Notes: a model not told the origin generated them from the letters alone. A stretch of DNA of 43,451 nucleotides from JBKGYG01 sp046546235 (GCA_046546235.1 JBKGYG010000005.1:1-43451), one strand, 5' to 3'. Positions 8,181 through 17,216 are shown, counted from the stretch's first letter. Numbers and translations are program-made.

Positions 8181-8495
8181 ATTATCGCCTCTATCCTTGT
8201 TAAGTTGATTAAAACAGTTTTTATTATTATATCAAAGATTAGGTTAAATTAAAAATTTAGGGACAAAAGTGGCTTTGCCACGTTCGCTTCGCGATTTGTC
8301 CCAGCTGTTCTAATACTCTTAACTAATTAAAGTTGTACAATTGGTACATGTTTTAAGTACCAATCATCTTGAAAATAGGACTTGCCTAATAAATAAAAAA
8401 ATTTTGGTATAAACTTATTAAATATTTATCGGAAAAAAGCTAAAAATAATACTATAATTGAAATGATTAAATAAAAAGTAAGGAGCTTATTTATA
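8181..8495. other. 315-base divergent intergenic region carrying a repeat element
   Basis: The central part (8260-8387) is a full copy of the 128-bp composite repeat described separately. The flank toward the lyxose isomerase has a TATAAT at 8453-8458 without a good -35 box, and a ribosome binding site (TAAGGAG). On the minus strand a TATAAT-like box lies near 8229-8234. Confidence 0.6.
8260..8387 (-). repeat. 128-bp composite palindromic repeat, full copy 1 (inverted)
   Basis: Read on the minus strand, this aligns without gaps to 25941-26068, with about 114 of 128 bases identical by eye. Module A (8387-8339) has the hairpin GGTAC...GTACC. Module B (8302-8260) has outer arms GGGACAAA/TTTGTCCC enclosing two small hairpins, TCGC-GCGA and GTGGC-GCCAC, which makes a three-way junction. 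It encodes nothing obvious. Confidence 0.9.
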
Positions 8496-9197
8496 ATGAA
8501 ACGTTCAGAAATTAATAGAGCTATTTCAAATGCAATTACTATTATGAGAGAAAACAAATTTCCACTTCCACCATTTGCATATTGGACAATTAGTGATTGG
8601 AGAACTAAGGGAGAAGAATATAAAGAAATTGTAGATAACATGTTAGGATGGGATATTACAGATTTTGGAAGCGGTAAATTTCATAAAATTGGATTAACTG
8701 TATTTACTTTTAGAAATGGTAATTTTAATAATAAAGAAGAATATCCAAAACCATATGCAGAAAAATTATTACTAGTTAATGAAGGGCAAGTACTACCATT
8801 TCATTTTCATTGGAGTAAAATGGAAGATATTATTAATCGCGGAGGGGGAAATCTTTCAATTACTCTTTACAATTCTGATGATAAAGAAGGCTTTGCTAAA
8901 ACAGATGTTGAAGTTGTTATAGATGGTAAAAAAGTAATTGTGGAAGCTGGGGGTAAAGTAATATTACATCCAGGAGAAAGTATTACTCTTTTTCCAGGGC
9001 AATATCATTCTTGGCAAGGTCTTCCTGAAACTGGTAATGTAATATTGTTCGAAGTATCAACAACAAATGATGACAGAGTAGACAATAGGTTTTATTCAGC
9101 GGAAGGGAGATTGCCCGATATAGAAGAGGATGAAGACCCTAAATATTTGATATTTAAAGATTACAATCAATATGTAGAATTTCACAAACTAATTTAG
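8496..9197 (+). CDS. D-lyxose ketol-isomerase (cupin family)
   Basis: This enzyme interconverts D-lyxose and D-xylulose (often also D-mannose and D-fructose). The 233-residue protein matches the family over its full length: it opens MKRSEINRAI, carries LPPFAYW near residue 24, and has a cupin metal site. The ligands are His103 and His105 in PFHFHW, Glu110, and His171 in QYHSW, at the positions I recall for the E. coli enzyme. TAAGGAG lies about 11 nt upstream of the ATG. It stands at the head of a xylose/xylan locus, where xylulokinase (21906) could phosphorylate its product. A weak bulged hairpin (9209-9234) follows, before the transporter promoter. Confidence 0.9.
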   Translation: MKRSEINRAISNAITIMRENKFPLPPFAYWTISDWRTKGEEYKEIVDNMLGWDITDFGSGKFHKIGLTVFTFRNGNFNNKEEYPKPYAEKLLLVNEGQVLPFHFHWSKMEDIINRGGGNLSITLYNSDDKEGFAKTDVEVVIDGKKVIVEAGGKVILHPGESITLFPGQYHSWQGLPETGNVILFEVSTTNDDRVDNRFYSAEGRLPDIEEDEDPKYLIFKDYNQYVEFHKLI

Positions 9198-9255
9198 GTT
9201 TATATTTTTGGAAATATTGGGTAAAAATATTCCACATTAAAGTAAATAATATACG

Positions 9256-9284
9256 TTCAAACGGGTAAATAATAACTTTATAAT
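9256..9284 (+). promoter_or_regulatory. Sigma-A promoter of the sugar ABC transporter operon
   Basis: TTCAAA (9256-9261) and TATAAT (9279-9284) are 17 nt apart. Transcription would start near 9291, leaving a leader of about 84 nt that contains the hairpin at 9302-9334. The 12-mer GGTAAATAATAA occurs at 9264-9275 inside the promoter and again at 9335-9346. Confidence 0.6.
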
Positions 9285-9301
9285 TGTAATTGTTAAGTAA
9301 T

Positions 9302-9334
9302 GATTTTGAAATGTATGGATATCATTTTAAAATC
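9302..9334 (+). other. Leader hairpin of the sugar-binding-protein mRNA
   Basis: Bases 9302-9313 pair with 9323-9334 over 12 positions (one G-U pair), with a 9-nt loop. It lies in the predicted 5' leader, 40 nt before the start codon. It could stabilise the message or be a binding site; no known riboswitch class fits. Confidence 0.45.
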
Positions 9335-9374
9335 GGTAAATAATAATATTATATTAAACATAGGAGGTTTAAGT

Positions 9375-10688
9375 ATGAAAAAGGGAATTAAAAAAGCATT
9401 TTCATTATTACTTGTACTCAGTATGATTTTTGCATTAGCAGCATGTAGTCCTGATGATGATGATACAGGTAAAGACACTAATAATGACACTGATAAAGAC
9501 ACAGGTAATCAAGAAGAAACTATAGTTTTATGGAGTATTGCTACTGAAAGTGATGCTTTTCATCCAGCTTATAATCAAGCTATTGAAGATTATGAGAATG
9601 ATAATCAAGGAGTTAAAATTGTCCATGAAACTTTTGAAAATGAATCCTATAAGACTAAACTTAAAACAGCTGTAGGTGGTAATGAACTTCCAGACATTTT
9701 CTTTACTTGGGGCGGAGGTTTTTCTGAACCTTTTGTTGAGTCAGGTAAAGTATTACCTCTTGATGATTATTATTCAGCAGAAATTCAAGAAGAATTGCCA
9801 GAAACAGCATTGAATAATGCAACTTATGATGGAGTGTTATATGGAACTACTTTCACATCACCTGTTTCTATGTTGTTTTACAATAGAGCAATGTTTGAAG
9901 AGTATGGATTAGAAGCACCAGAAACTTGGGAAGATTTAGTAGAAGTAAGTAATACTTTTATAGATAATGAAATTACACCATTTGGACTTAGTGTAAAAGA
10001 TTCTTGGGTTTTAGCAATGTTTCATGATGCACTTACTTTAAAGTCAGCAGGTCCTGAAAAAGTAACTTCTGCTCTTAGAAAAGAAGGTCAGAGTTATAAT
10101 GATCCTGATTTCATTAACTCAGCTGCTAGATTAATGGAATTAGTAGAAATGGGTGCAATAATAGAAGGTGCCACAGGATTATCTAATGATGAAGCAAGTG
10201 CTTTGTTTTATGATGGAACAGTGCCAATGTTTGTTACAGGAAGTTGGATGGCTGGTTCAATTCAAACAGACCCAGAAAACCCTGAAGATTTTGATGTAGC
10301 TCCTATTCCAGTGCTTAACTCAGATAATGCTCAAATAACTGACTTTATGGGTGGAGCATCTGATACATTTATGGTTTCTGAGTCAACTGATAATCCTGAT
10401 TTAGCTGCAGATGTAGCATTTGAGTTAACAAAATCTATTTCAAAACATGCTTATTTATCTGGTGCTGGTATTCCTGTATGGGAAGTTGATTATGACGATA
10501 GCGAAGTTAATCCACTCACAAGAAAGATTGCAGAATATACTGCGAATGCATCCTCATTTACTCTATGGTTTGATACTTTAATGTCTTCAGGTGACGCTGG
10601 AGAGTATTTGGATTTATTACAACAATTATATGTTGGTAATCTTAGTCCGGAAGATTTTGCTGAAAGTATGGCTAACCAATTAGAATAA
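9375..10688 (+). CDS. Sugar ABC transporter substrate-binding lipoprotein (family 1 type)
   Basis: The start is ATG 9375, preceded by TAGGAGGT. The signal peptide ends in a lipobox (FALAAC) with Cys24 as the lipid anchor. An acidic linker rich in Asp, Asn and Thr follows (residues 26-45), and then a binding domain of about 390 residues of the extracellular solute-binding type 1 family (FENESYKTKLKTAVGG, LPDIFFTWGG, PVSMLFYNRAMFEEYG). It delivers an oligosaccharide to the two permeases encoded next. The neighbouring GH3 xylosidase and xylose genes suggest xylo-oligosaccharides; this is inference from context. Two hairpins separate it from the permeases, fitting the usual excess of binding protein over membrane subunits. 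Confidence 0.92.
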   Translation: MKKGIKKAFSLLLVLSMIFALAACSPDDDDTGKDTNNDTDKDTGNQEETIVLWSIATESDAFHPAYNQAIEDYENDNQGVKIVHETFENESYKTKLKTAVGGNELPDIFFTWGGGFSEPFVESGKVLPLDDYYSAEIQEELPETALNNATYDGVLYGTTFTSPVSMLFYNRAMFEEYGLEAPETWEDLVEVSNTFIDNEITPFGLSVKDSWVLAMFHDALTLKSAGPEKVTSALRKEGQSYNDPDFINSAARLMELVEMGAIIEGATGLSNDEASALFYDGTVPMFVTGSWMAGSIQTDPENPEDFDVAPIPVLNSDNAQITDFMGGASDTFMVSESTDNPDLAADVAFELTKSISKHAYLSGAGIPVWEVDYDDSEVNPLTRKIAEYTANASSFTLWFDTLMSSGDAGEYLDLLQQLYVGNLSPEDFAESMANQLE

Positions 10689-10694
10689 CAAGAT

Positions 10695-10730
10695 TAAGCA
10701 ACATGGATTTTTAGAAATTCATGTTGCTTA
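10695..10730 (+). other. mRNA-stabilising hairpin after the binding-protein gene
   Basis: A perfect 11-bp stem (10695-10705 with 10720-10730) lies 6 nt after the stop. No T-tract follows, so it more likely protects the 3' end of the binding-protein message than ends transcription. Confidence 0.6.
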
Positions 10731-10761
10731 CATCTGAATAGATTGAATTAACATTAAATAC

Positions 10762-10805
10762 AAACATCAAAATCCTCCTAGATATTAGATTTTGATGTTT
10801 TTATT
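10762..10805 (+). terminator. Partial (read-through) terminator between binding protein and permeases
   Basis: A perfect 13-bp stem (10762-10774 with 10788-10800) with a 13-nt loop is followed by TTATTT. It lies inside the transporter operon, so it probably reduces permease expression rather than blocking it. Bases 10772-10780, partly in the loop, are exactly complementary to the permease ribosome binding site at 10820-10828. Confidence 0.8.
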
Positions 10806-10833
10806 TAAAATTAGTGTAATAGGAGGATAGACG

Positions 10834-11715
10834 ATGGATAAAGTGAGACAAAATAAAGTAGCTATAATATTATTTATTTTACCAGCAGTAGTATTATTTA
10901 CTATAATAATTATAATTCCAATTTTTATGTCTGGATATTATAGTTTATTAGATTGGAACGGCATGTCAGAAGGAACCTTTATAGGTTTAAATAATTATAT
11001 TGAATTATTTACAAGCAAATCAGCTGGATTCCCAAAAACTATGGGGAATGCTTTTTTATTAGTTATATTATCAGTTTTCATACAGCTTTCTTTTGCCTTG
11101 TGGTTAGCATTAAGTTTGGCAAAAGGAATAAAAGGTGAACGTTTTTTTGTCACTTTATTTTTTATACCAGTATTAATTTCAACCGTTGTTATTGGTCAAT
11201 TGTGGATGAAGATATATAATCCTCAGTATGGTATAATTAATTCAGCACTAAGGGTTATGGGGCTTAATCATTTAACAAAGACTTGGTTAGGAGATCAAGA
11301 TACTGCCCTTTATGCAGTTTTCATTCCAATTCTTTGGCAATATGTTGGATATCATATGTTATTGATGTATGCAGGTATTAAATCTATTTCCCCTGAATTA
11401 AGAGAAGCAGCAATGATTGATGGAGCAAAAGAAAGTCAAATTTCTAGATACGTAATTATACCACTATTAAAGCCTATCTTAAAAGTTTCTGTTATTTTTG
11501 CAGTAACTGGTTCTTTAAAGGCATTTGATTTGATTTATGTATTAACAAATGGTGGGCCAGCACGTGCAAGTGAGGTTCCTAGTACACTTATGGTTTCGAT
11601 GATATTTAGAAGAGATAGATATGGGTTTGGTAGTGCCATAGCGATTTTAATTATTTTCTTGTGTTTTTTCTTTGCTATATTAATTAATAAAGCTTTTAAA
11701 ACGGAGGCGGATTAA
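10834..11715 (+). CDS. Sugar ABC transporter permease, MalF/UgpA type
   Basis: This 293-residue inner-membrane protein has six predicted membrane segments. The cytoplasmic coupling loop EAAMIDGAKESQISRYVIIPLLKP is characteristic of binding-protein-dependent permeases: EAA, then G 9 residues later, then P. A strong site (TAGGAGGA) lies about 6-7 nt before the ATG. The stop codon (11713-11715) abuts the start of the second permease, so the two are translationally coupled. No ATPase gene is present in the locus; a shared MsmX-type ATPase elsewhere would be needed. The substrate is inferred to be a xylo-oligosaccharide from the neighbours. Confidence 0.93.
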   Translation: MDKVRQNKVAIILFILPAVVLFTIIIIIPIFMSGYYSLLDWNGMSEGTFIGLNNYIELFTSKSAGFPKTMGNAFLLVILSVFIQLSFALWLALSLAKGIKGERFFVTLFFIPVLISTVVIGQLWMKIYNPQYGIINSALRVMGLNHLTKTWLGDQDTALYAVFIPILWQYVGYHMLLMYAGIKSISPELREAAMIDGAKESQISRYVIIPLLKPILKVSVIFAVTGSLKAFDLIYVLTNGGPARASEVPSTLMVSMIFRRDRYGFGSAIAILIIFLCFFFAILINKAFKTEAD

Positions 11716-12549
11716 ATGAGAAGAGAGTCTAATGTTGGTAAGAAAATTTCATATATAATTTTGTGCATTTGGGCATTAGTTCAAATTTTCCCTCTGTATT
11801 GGATGATTACATTTTCCTTAAAAGATAATAGTGAAATCTTTGGCGGAAATATAATTGGATTGCCAAGAAATTGGTTATGGTCAAACTATAGAGATGCTTT
11901 AACTGTTGGGAATATGGGAAGAGCTTTCTTTAATAGTATTATAGTAACAGGTGGGACAATTTTTATAACTATCTTATTTACATTAATGGCAACATATGCA
12001 TTGACAAGATTAGTATGGAGAGGTAGACGAGTTGTTAATAATTTATTTATGTTAGGTTTAACAGTTCCCATTCATGCATCAATATTACCTATATTTGTTA
12101 TATTACGTGATTTAAAGATGATAAATTCTTATCAGGCTTTAATTGTACCTTATGCAGCGTTTGCACTTGCGATGGCTATTTTAATATCAAATAGCTTTAT
12201 TTCAAATATTCCTAAAGAATTAGAAGAAGCTGCTTGTATAGACGGGTGTGGAGTATATAGAATATTTTGGCATATTATTTTACCGTTAATGAGGCCAGCT
12301 GTTTCAACTATTGGTATTTTTGTTTTTCTACAAGCATGGAATGAATTAATGTTTGCTGTTATATTTATAAATCAAGCTAAATTTGGGACATTAACTGTTG
12401 CTATTCAAGAATTATCAGGATCTTATACTACAGATTGGGGGCCAATAGGTGCAGCATTAGTTATTGCTACATTTCCTACGTTAATTGTATATGCCTTTAT
12501 GGGTAAAAGAATCCAAGAAAGTTTAGTTTTAGGAGCAGTGAAAGGTTAG
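11716..12549 (+). CDS. Sugar ABC transporter permease, MalG/UgpE type
   Basis: The 277-residue protein has six predicted membrane segments. Its EAA loop reads LEEAACIDGCGVYRIFWHII, followed by a conserved LPLMRP. It begins immediately after the stop of the first permease, with GGAGGCG in that gene's final codons serving as ribosome binding site. It forms the heterodimeric channel with the first permease. Only 10 nt separate it from the following beta-xylosidase gene, so import and cleavage of the same oligosaccharide are made from one transcript. Confidence 0.93.
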   Translation: MRRESNVGKKISYIILCIWALVQIFPLYWMITFSLKDNSEIFGGNIIGLPRNWLWSNYRDALTVGNMGRAFFNSIIVTGGTIFITILFTLMATYALTRLVWRGRRVVNNLFMLGLTVPIHASILPIFVILRDLKMINSYQALIVPYAAFALAMAILISNSFISNIPKELEEAACIDGCGVYRIFWHIILPLMRPAVSTIGIFVFLQAWNELMFAVIFINQAKFGTLTVAIQELSGSYTTDWGPIGAALVIATFPTLIVYAFMGKRIQESLVLGAVKG

Positions 12550-12559
12550 GAGAAGAGAT

Positions 12560-14668
12560 ATGTTTAGACAAGAAGATTGTGAAAAAAAAGCAAAAGAATT
12601 AGTTAGTAAAATGACATTGGAGGAAAAGGCTAGTCAGTTAACTTATAATTCTCCAGCTATACAAAGGCTTAATATTCCTGCATATAATTGGTGGAATGAA
12701 GCTCTACATGGGGTAGCTCGTGCTGGTACGGCTACTAGTTTTCCGCAAGCTGTTGGAATGGCTGCTATGTTTGATGACGAATTCATAAAGAAAATAGCAG
12801 AAGTAATTGCAGAAGAAGGCAGAGCTAAGTATAATGAAAGTTCTAAACATGGTGATAGGGATATTTATAAGGGACTAACTTTTTGGTCTCCAAATATTAA
12901 TATTTTTAGAGATCCTCGTTGGGGAAGAGGCCATGAAACTTATGGAGAAGATCCTTTTCTTTCAAGTCGTCTTGGTGTTTCTTTTATTAAAGGGCTTCAA
13001 GGTGAAGGAGAACATATGAAAGCAGCAGCATGTGCTAAACATTTTGCAGTTCATAGTGGGCCTGAGGATTTAAGACATGAGTTTAATGCAGAGGTATCAC
13101 CTAAAGATTTATGGGAAACTTATCTTCCAGCTTTTGAAAAATGTGTAAAAGAAGGGGAAGTAGAGAGTGTAATGGGTGCATACAATAGAACAAATGGAGA
13201 ACCTTGTTGTGGCAGTTATACATTGTTGCAAGACATCTTAAGAAATCAATGGGAGTTCAAGGGACATGTAGTATCTGATTGTTGGGCGATCAAAGATTTT
13301 CATATGCATCATATGGTAACAAATACAGCGGAAGAATCGGCAGCATTAGCAATAAATGCTGGTTGTGACTTAAATTGTGGTAATATTTATTTGTATATTT
13401 TAAAAGCTTATAATACAGGGTTAGTTTCAGAAGAAACAATTACAAGGGCTGCAGAAAGATTATTTACAACTAGATTTAAACTAGGCTTATTTGATGAAAG
13501 TGAATACGATTCAATACCTTATGAGGTTGTTGAATGCAAAGAACATACAGAAATAGCTATTGAATCTGCTCGAAAAAGCATGGTATTATTAAAAAATGAT
13601 GGTATACTTCCTATAGATAAAAAAAGTATTAATAATATAGGTGTTATTGGACCTAATGCAAATAGTAGATTAGTTTTAAAAGCTAACTATTATGGTACAT
13701 CATCAAGATATATTACCGTATTGGAAGGTATTCAAGATGAGTTAGGTGATGAAGCAAGAGTTATGTTTTCAAAAGGTTGTGATTTAGTTAAAGATAGGAC
13801 AGAAAGCCTTGCTATGGAACATGACAGATTAATGGAAGCAATAACAGTAGCTGAACATAGTGATGTTGTTATATTATGTTTAGGGCTAGATGAAACTATA
13901 GAAGGTGAAGAACTAGATGAAGGTAACCAAGTAGGTTCAGGTGATAAAAAAGATTTAGAATTACCAGAAGTCCAAAAATTATTATTAAAGAAAGTTATGG
14001 AAGTTGGTAAGCCAACAATACTTTGTCTTATGGCAGGAAGTTCTATGAACTTGTCTTATGCAATGGATAAATGTAATGGTATTTTAAATACTTGGTATCC
14101 AGGTGCTAGAGGAGGTAAAGCAGTTGCTGACATTTTATTTGGTAATTGTTCACCATCTGGCAAGTTACCTATTACTTTTTATCGTTCTTTAGACAACTTA
14201 CCTGAATTTGTTGATTATACGATGAAAAAAAGAACTTATCGTTATATTGAAGAAAAGCCTTTATATTCTTTTGGTTATGGTTTAACTTATGGAGATATAG
14301 AATGTTTAAATGCAGAAATTGTTTCAGATATCGAAGAAGATAAAGATATAGAAGTTAAGTTAACCATTAAGAATAAAGGATTATTATATACTGAGGATGT
14401 TGTTCAAGCATATATCAAAGATGAAGAATCAGCTTTTGCTGTTCGTAATTATAGTCTTTGTGGTTTTAAACGGGTTGGACTTCACCCAAATGAAGAAAAG
14501 AATATTTTTATAAAAATGCCGTGGAGTGCATTAACAGTAGTGGATGAAGAGGGTAATAGAAAAATCGATAGTAAAAAATTTAAATTATATTTTGCAACTT
14601 TCCAACCAGATGAAAGAAGTATTGAATTAATGGGAAAAGAGCCATTAAAGATTTCCCTTAATTTATAA
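12560..14668 (+). CDS. Glycoside hydrolase family 3 beta-xylosidase-like enzyme
   Basis: The 702-residue cytoplasmic protein has no signal peptide. Its N-terminal part has the pattern NWWNEALHGVARAG followed by FPQAVGMAA, which is typical of GH3 beta-xylosidases. The barrel motifs WSPNINIFRDPRWGRGHET and KHFAVHSGPE are intact, and the nucleophile is Asp240 in VVSDCWAI. The second domain spans roughly residues 330-580 and a fibronectin III-like domain closes the protein (TEDVVQAYI, LHPNEE). It should release xylose (possibly also arabinose or glucose) from imported oligosaccharides. AGGAGA lies 8-9 nt upstream of the ATG. It is the last gene of the transporter operon and is followed by a strong terminator. 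The other GH3 at 4109 is a distinct subtype. Confidence 0.9.
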   Translation: MFRQEDCEKKAKELVSKMTLEEKASQLTYNSPAIQRLNIPAYNWWNEALHGVARAGTATSFPQAVGMAAMFDDEFIKKIAEVIAEEGRAKYNESSKHGDRDIYKGLTFWSPNINIFRDPRWGRGHETYGEDPFLSSRLGVSFIKGLQGEGEHMKAAACAKHFAVHSGPEDLRHEFNAEVSPKDLWETYLPAFEKCVKEGEVESVMGAYNRTNGEPCCGSYTLLQDILRNQWEFKGHVVSDCWAIKDFHMHHMVTNTAEESAALAINAGCDLNCGNIYLYILKAYNTGLVSEETITRAAERLFTTRFKLGLFDESEYDSIPYEVVECKEHTEIAIESARKSMVLLKNDGILPIDKKSINNIGVIGPNANSRLVLKANYYGTSSRYITVLEGIQDELGDEARVMFSKGCDLVKDRTESLAMEHDRLMEAITVAEHSDVVILCLGLDETIEGEELDEGNQVGSGDKKDLELPEVQKLLLKKVMEVGKPTILCLMAGSSMNLSYAMDKCNGILNTWYPGARGGKAVADILFGNCSPSGKLPITFYRSLDNLPEFVDYTMKKRTYRYIEEKPLYSFGYGLTYGDIECLNAEIVSDIEEDKDIEVKLTIKNKGLLYTEDVVQAYIKDEESAFAVRNYSLCGFKRVGLHPNEEKNIFIKMPWSALTVVDEEGNRKIDSKKFKLYFATFQPDERSIELMGKEPLKISLNL

Positions 14669-14674
14669 TTAATT

Positions 14675-14713
14675 ATAATCCTACTCCATGATATTTAGAG
14701 TAGGATTATTTTT
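14675..14713 (+). terminator. Strong terminator of the transporter/xylosidase operon
   Basis: A perfect 12-bp stem (14675-14686 with 14698-14709) with an 11-nt loop is followed by a T-run. Its arm sequence AATCCTACTCCAT recurs in the terminator after the cold-shock gene. Confidence 0.9.
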
Positions 14714-14731
14714 GTTAGGAGTATATATTAG

Positions 14732-16489
14732 ATGATTAATAAAACGGAATTCTTCAAAAGGTTAAATAAAAGAAATTGGTTTTCTTCTCTAAAATTAAAA
14801 CACAAAGTACGGTATTTATTTTTAATTATTATAGGAATATATTTTATTATGTTCTTTATTATATACTCTTTTGTTATTAAAAAAGATATGTTGAATTATA
14901 GGTTGGAAAATAATCTTAATATGTTAGAATCTGCTGGTAATAATTTAAATGCTGAATTAGATACTATTAATAATATGAGTCAATTGATTATGACGAATAA
15001 AGATATTGCAAATTATTTAAAATATGGTAATAAACAGGAATTAATTTATTCTCAAGATGCAGTAAGTTCAATATATGATATTACAAATATATTTTATGAT
15101 ATTTCTTCGGTATTTATATTTAAGCTAGATGGAAGTTATGTTAATTCAAGTAGAGGAATAACAAGGTTCAATCAAGAATTATTTTTAGATTCTGAATGGA
15201 AGAAAGAGATTTTGGAGAAAAAAGGAGGCTATATTTTAAGATTAAATGGAGGGGGAGCATTTGCTACTTCTTCTGGGGAACCGGTCATATCTTTTATTAG
15301 ATTAATTAATGACTTAGAAACTCAAAAGCCAATTGGAATATTATCAATTAATTTATCTATAAATATGTTGGAGAAAACATATAGGGATATGCAAAATTCT
15401 AATACATACTTTGAATATTATGATACAGATAATGAATCATTTATTAATGAACCTAATGAAAACCTGCAAAATATTCAAATTACAGAACAAAAATATTTTC
15501 AAAAGGTGAATGGAAATGAAAACATAGTATCTTTTTATCGTGTACCAAATACATCTTTTATTATAACTGCTTATGAAGAATTAAGTTTTGGTGAAAGTGT
15601 TTCAGAAGAAGTAGCTATTGTTCTAATGGTTGTGTTAATAGTTACTAGTATAGTATTGATATTAGTAGGTGTATTTATTTCTCAGTATATTACTAATCCG
15701 ATTGAAAGATTAGTCCAATCTATGGACTCTGTAAAAACTGGTTGGTTAAGAAGGTTAAGCTTGCAGTTAGCTGATGATGAAATAGGTGATTTGAAAAATA
15801 GTTATAATGCAATGATAGTAGAAATAAATGAATTAATTAATAAGTTAATAGAAAAGGAAAAATCTATTCAAAAAGCTGAATTAGATGTGCTGCAAGAACA
15901 GATTAAACCCCATTTTTTATATAATACTTTAGATACTATTTCTTATTTAGCATTAACGGACTCTAAAGAAAAAGTTTATGAAGCATTAGAGACATTAGGA
16001 AGTTTTTATAGGAAGTTTTTAAGTAAAGGAAGTAAAGATATACGAATTGATAAAGAAGTGGAGATTGTAAAAGATTATTTAAAGCTTCAAAAACTTAGAT
16101 ATAAGAATATTTTTGAAGATACTTATGAATTGCAAGATGACCTCTTAGAAATTCATATACCTAAATTAATTCTTCAACCTCTAGTTGAAAATAGTTTGTA
16201 TCATGGAGTTAGATTAAAAGGAGAAAAAGGCATTATAAAAATTTCGGTTTTTTCTAAAAATAATTTTATTCATATTGTTATTTATGACAGTGGCATAGGA
16301 ATGTCAAAAAAACAAATTGATTCTATTATGAATTCAGATGATAAAAAGAGTTTTGGGTTTAAAGGAACGATTGAAAGGATTCAATATTATTATGAACGAG
16401 AAGATGTTTATGAAATTAGAAGCAAAGAAGGAGAATATACGGAGATTGATTTAAAAATTCCTTATAAAAGGAGGATTTTCGATGTATAG
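14732..16489 (+). CDS. YesM-like sensor histidine kinase
   Basis: This 585-residue membrane kinase has segments at about 28-49 and 293-316 enclosing a large extracytoplasmic sensor, then HAMP (about 317-370). Next comes a His_kinase domain with phospho-acceptor His394 in EQIKPHFLYNTLD, and an ATPase domain with the N-box LVENSLYHG near residue 485. Such kinases with a YesN-type partner commonly sense oligosaccharides and switch on adjacent uptake operons. Here the natural targets are the transporter and xylosidase genes just upstream; that link is inferred from position. TTAGGAG lies about 10 nt before the ATG. Its end overlaps the regulator gene by 8 bp. Confidence 0.93.
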   Translation: MINKTEFFKRLNKRNWFSSLKLKHKVRYLFLIIIGIYFIMFFIIYSFVIKKDMLNYRLENNLNMLESAGNNLNAELDTINNMSQLIMTNKDIANYLKYGNKQELIYSQDAVSSIYDITNIFYDISSVFIFKLDGSYVNSSRGITRFNQELFLDSEWKKEILEKKGGYILRLNGGGAFATSSGEPVISFIRLINDLETQKPIGILSINLSINMLEKTYRDMQNSNTYFEYYDTDNESFINEPNENLQNIQITEQKYFQKVNGNENIVSFYRVPNTSFIITAYEELSFGESVSEEVAIVLMVVLIVTSIVLILVGVFISQYITNPIERLVQSMDSVKTGWLRRLSLQLADDEIGDLKNSYNAMIVEINELINKLIEKEKSIQKAELDVLQEQIKPHFLYNTLDTISYLALTDSKEKVYEALETLGSFYRKFLSKGSKDIRIDKEVEIVKDYLKLQKLRYKNIFEDTYELQDDLLEIHIPKLILQPLVENSLYHGVRLKGEKGIIKISVFSKNNFIHIVIYDSGIGMSKKQIDSIMNSDDKKSFGFKGTIERIQYYYEREDVYEIRSKEGEYTEIDLKIPYKRRIFDV

Positions 16490-17216
16490 AGTTATAATTG
16501 TAGATGATGAAGAAAATATTAGAAAATTATTGAAGGCTACAATTAAGTGGAACCAACTTGGTTTTGACATAGTTGGAGAAGCTTCAAGTGGTATTAAGGC
16601 TATTAATATAATTGATGAAATTCAGCCAGATGTTGCTTTTGTAGATATTCGAATGCCGTTTATGGATGGAATTGAATTTTCTAAAATAGCTATTAAAAGG
16701 TATCCTAATTTGAAAATTGTTATACTTACAGCTTATGATGATTTTGAATATGCAAAAGAGTGTATAGGTATTGGGGTTTTTGAATACCTACTGAAACCAA
16801 TAAATAAGAAAGAGATTAATGAAATATTATTGAAAATTAAGGAGAAATTAGATAAAGAAAAACCAATGAATTTAGAAAAAAACAATTTAGAAATTGATAA
16901 AAGTACAGCAATTAATAAAGTTAAGGAATTTTTAATTAATAATTATACTAATCCAGAATTAAATTTAACTTCTGTAGCCATAGAATTTAGCTTTAATCCA
17001 AGCTATTTGAGTAGAATATTTAAAGAAGAGACAGGAAGTTCATTTATAGATTATCTTACTGGGTGTAGAATGGAGAGAGCTATAAGTTTAGCTGAAGAAG
17101 GAAAATATATGTATCAAGTTGCAAATGAAGTGGGAATACCAGACCCTAACTATTTCGGTAAATGCTTTAAAAAGTATACAGGGAAAACTTTTTCTCAGTA
17201 TGTAAAAAGTAGTTAA
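16482..17216 (+). CDS. YesN-like response regulator with AraC-type DNA-binding domain
   Basis: The 244-residue protein has a receiver domain (residues 1-120). It shows the acidic pair Asp8/Asp9, phospho-acceptor Asp55 in FVDIRMP, and Lys near 103 in LLKPINK. A short linker leads to two helix-turn-helix motifs of the AraC family (residues about 145-242; FNPSYLSRIFKEETG and IPDPNYFGKCFKKYTG). It is shorter than most YesN proteins, which carry a long middle region. The ATG overlaps the kinase gene by 8 bp, with AGGAGG just upstream, so kinase and regulator are coupled. It probably activates the nearby sugar-uptake operon. Confidence 0.93.
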   Translation: MYRVIIVDDEENIRKLLKATIKWNQLGFDIVGEASSGIKAINIIDEIQPDVAFVDIRMPFMDGIEFSKIAIKRYPNLKIVILTAYDDFEYAKECIGIGVFEYLLKPINKKEINEILLKIKEKLDKEKPMNLEKNNLEIDKSTAINKVKEFLINNYTNPELNLTSVAIEFSFNPSYLSRIFKEETGSSFIDYLTGCRMERAISLAEEGKYMYQVANEVGIPDPNYFGKCFKKYTGKTFSQYVKSS

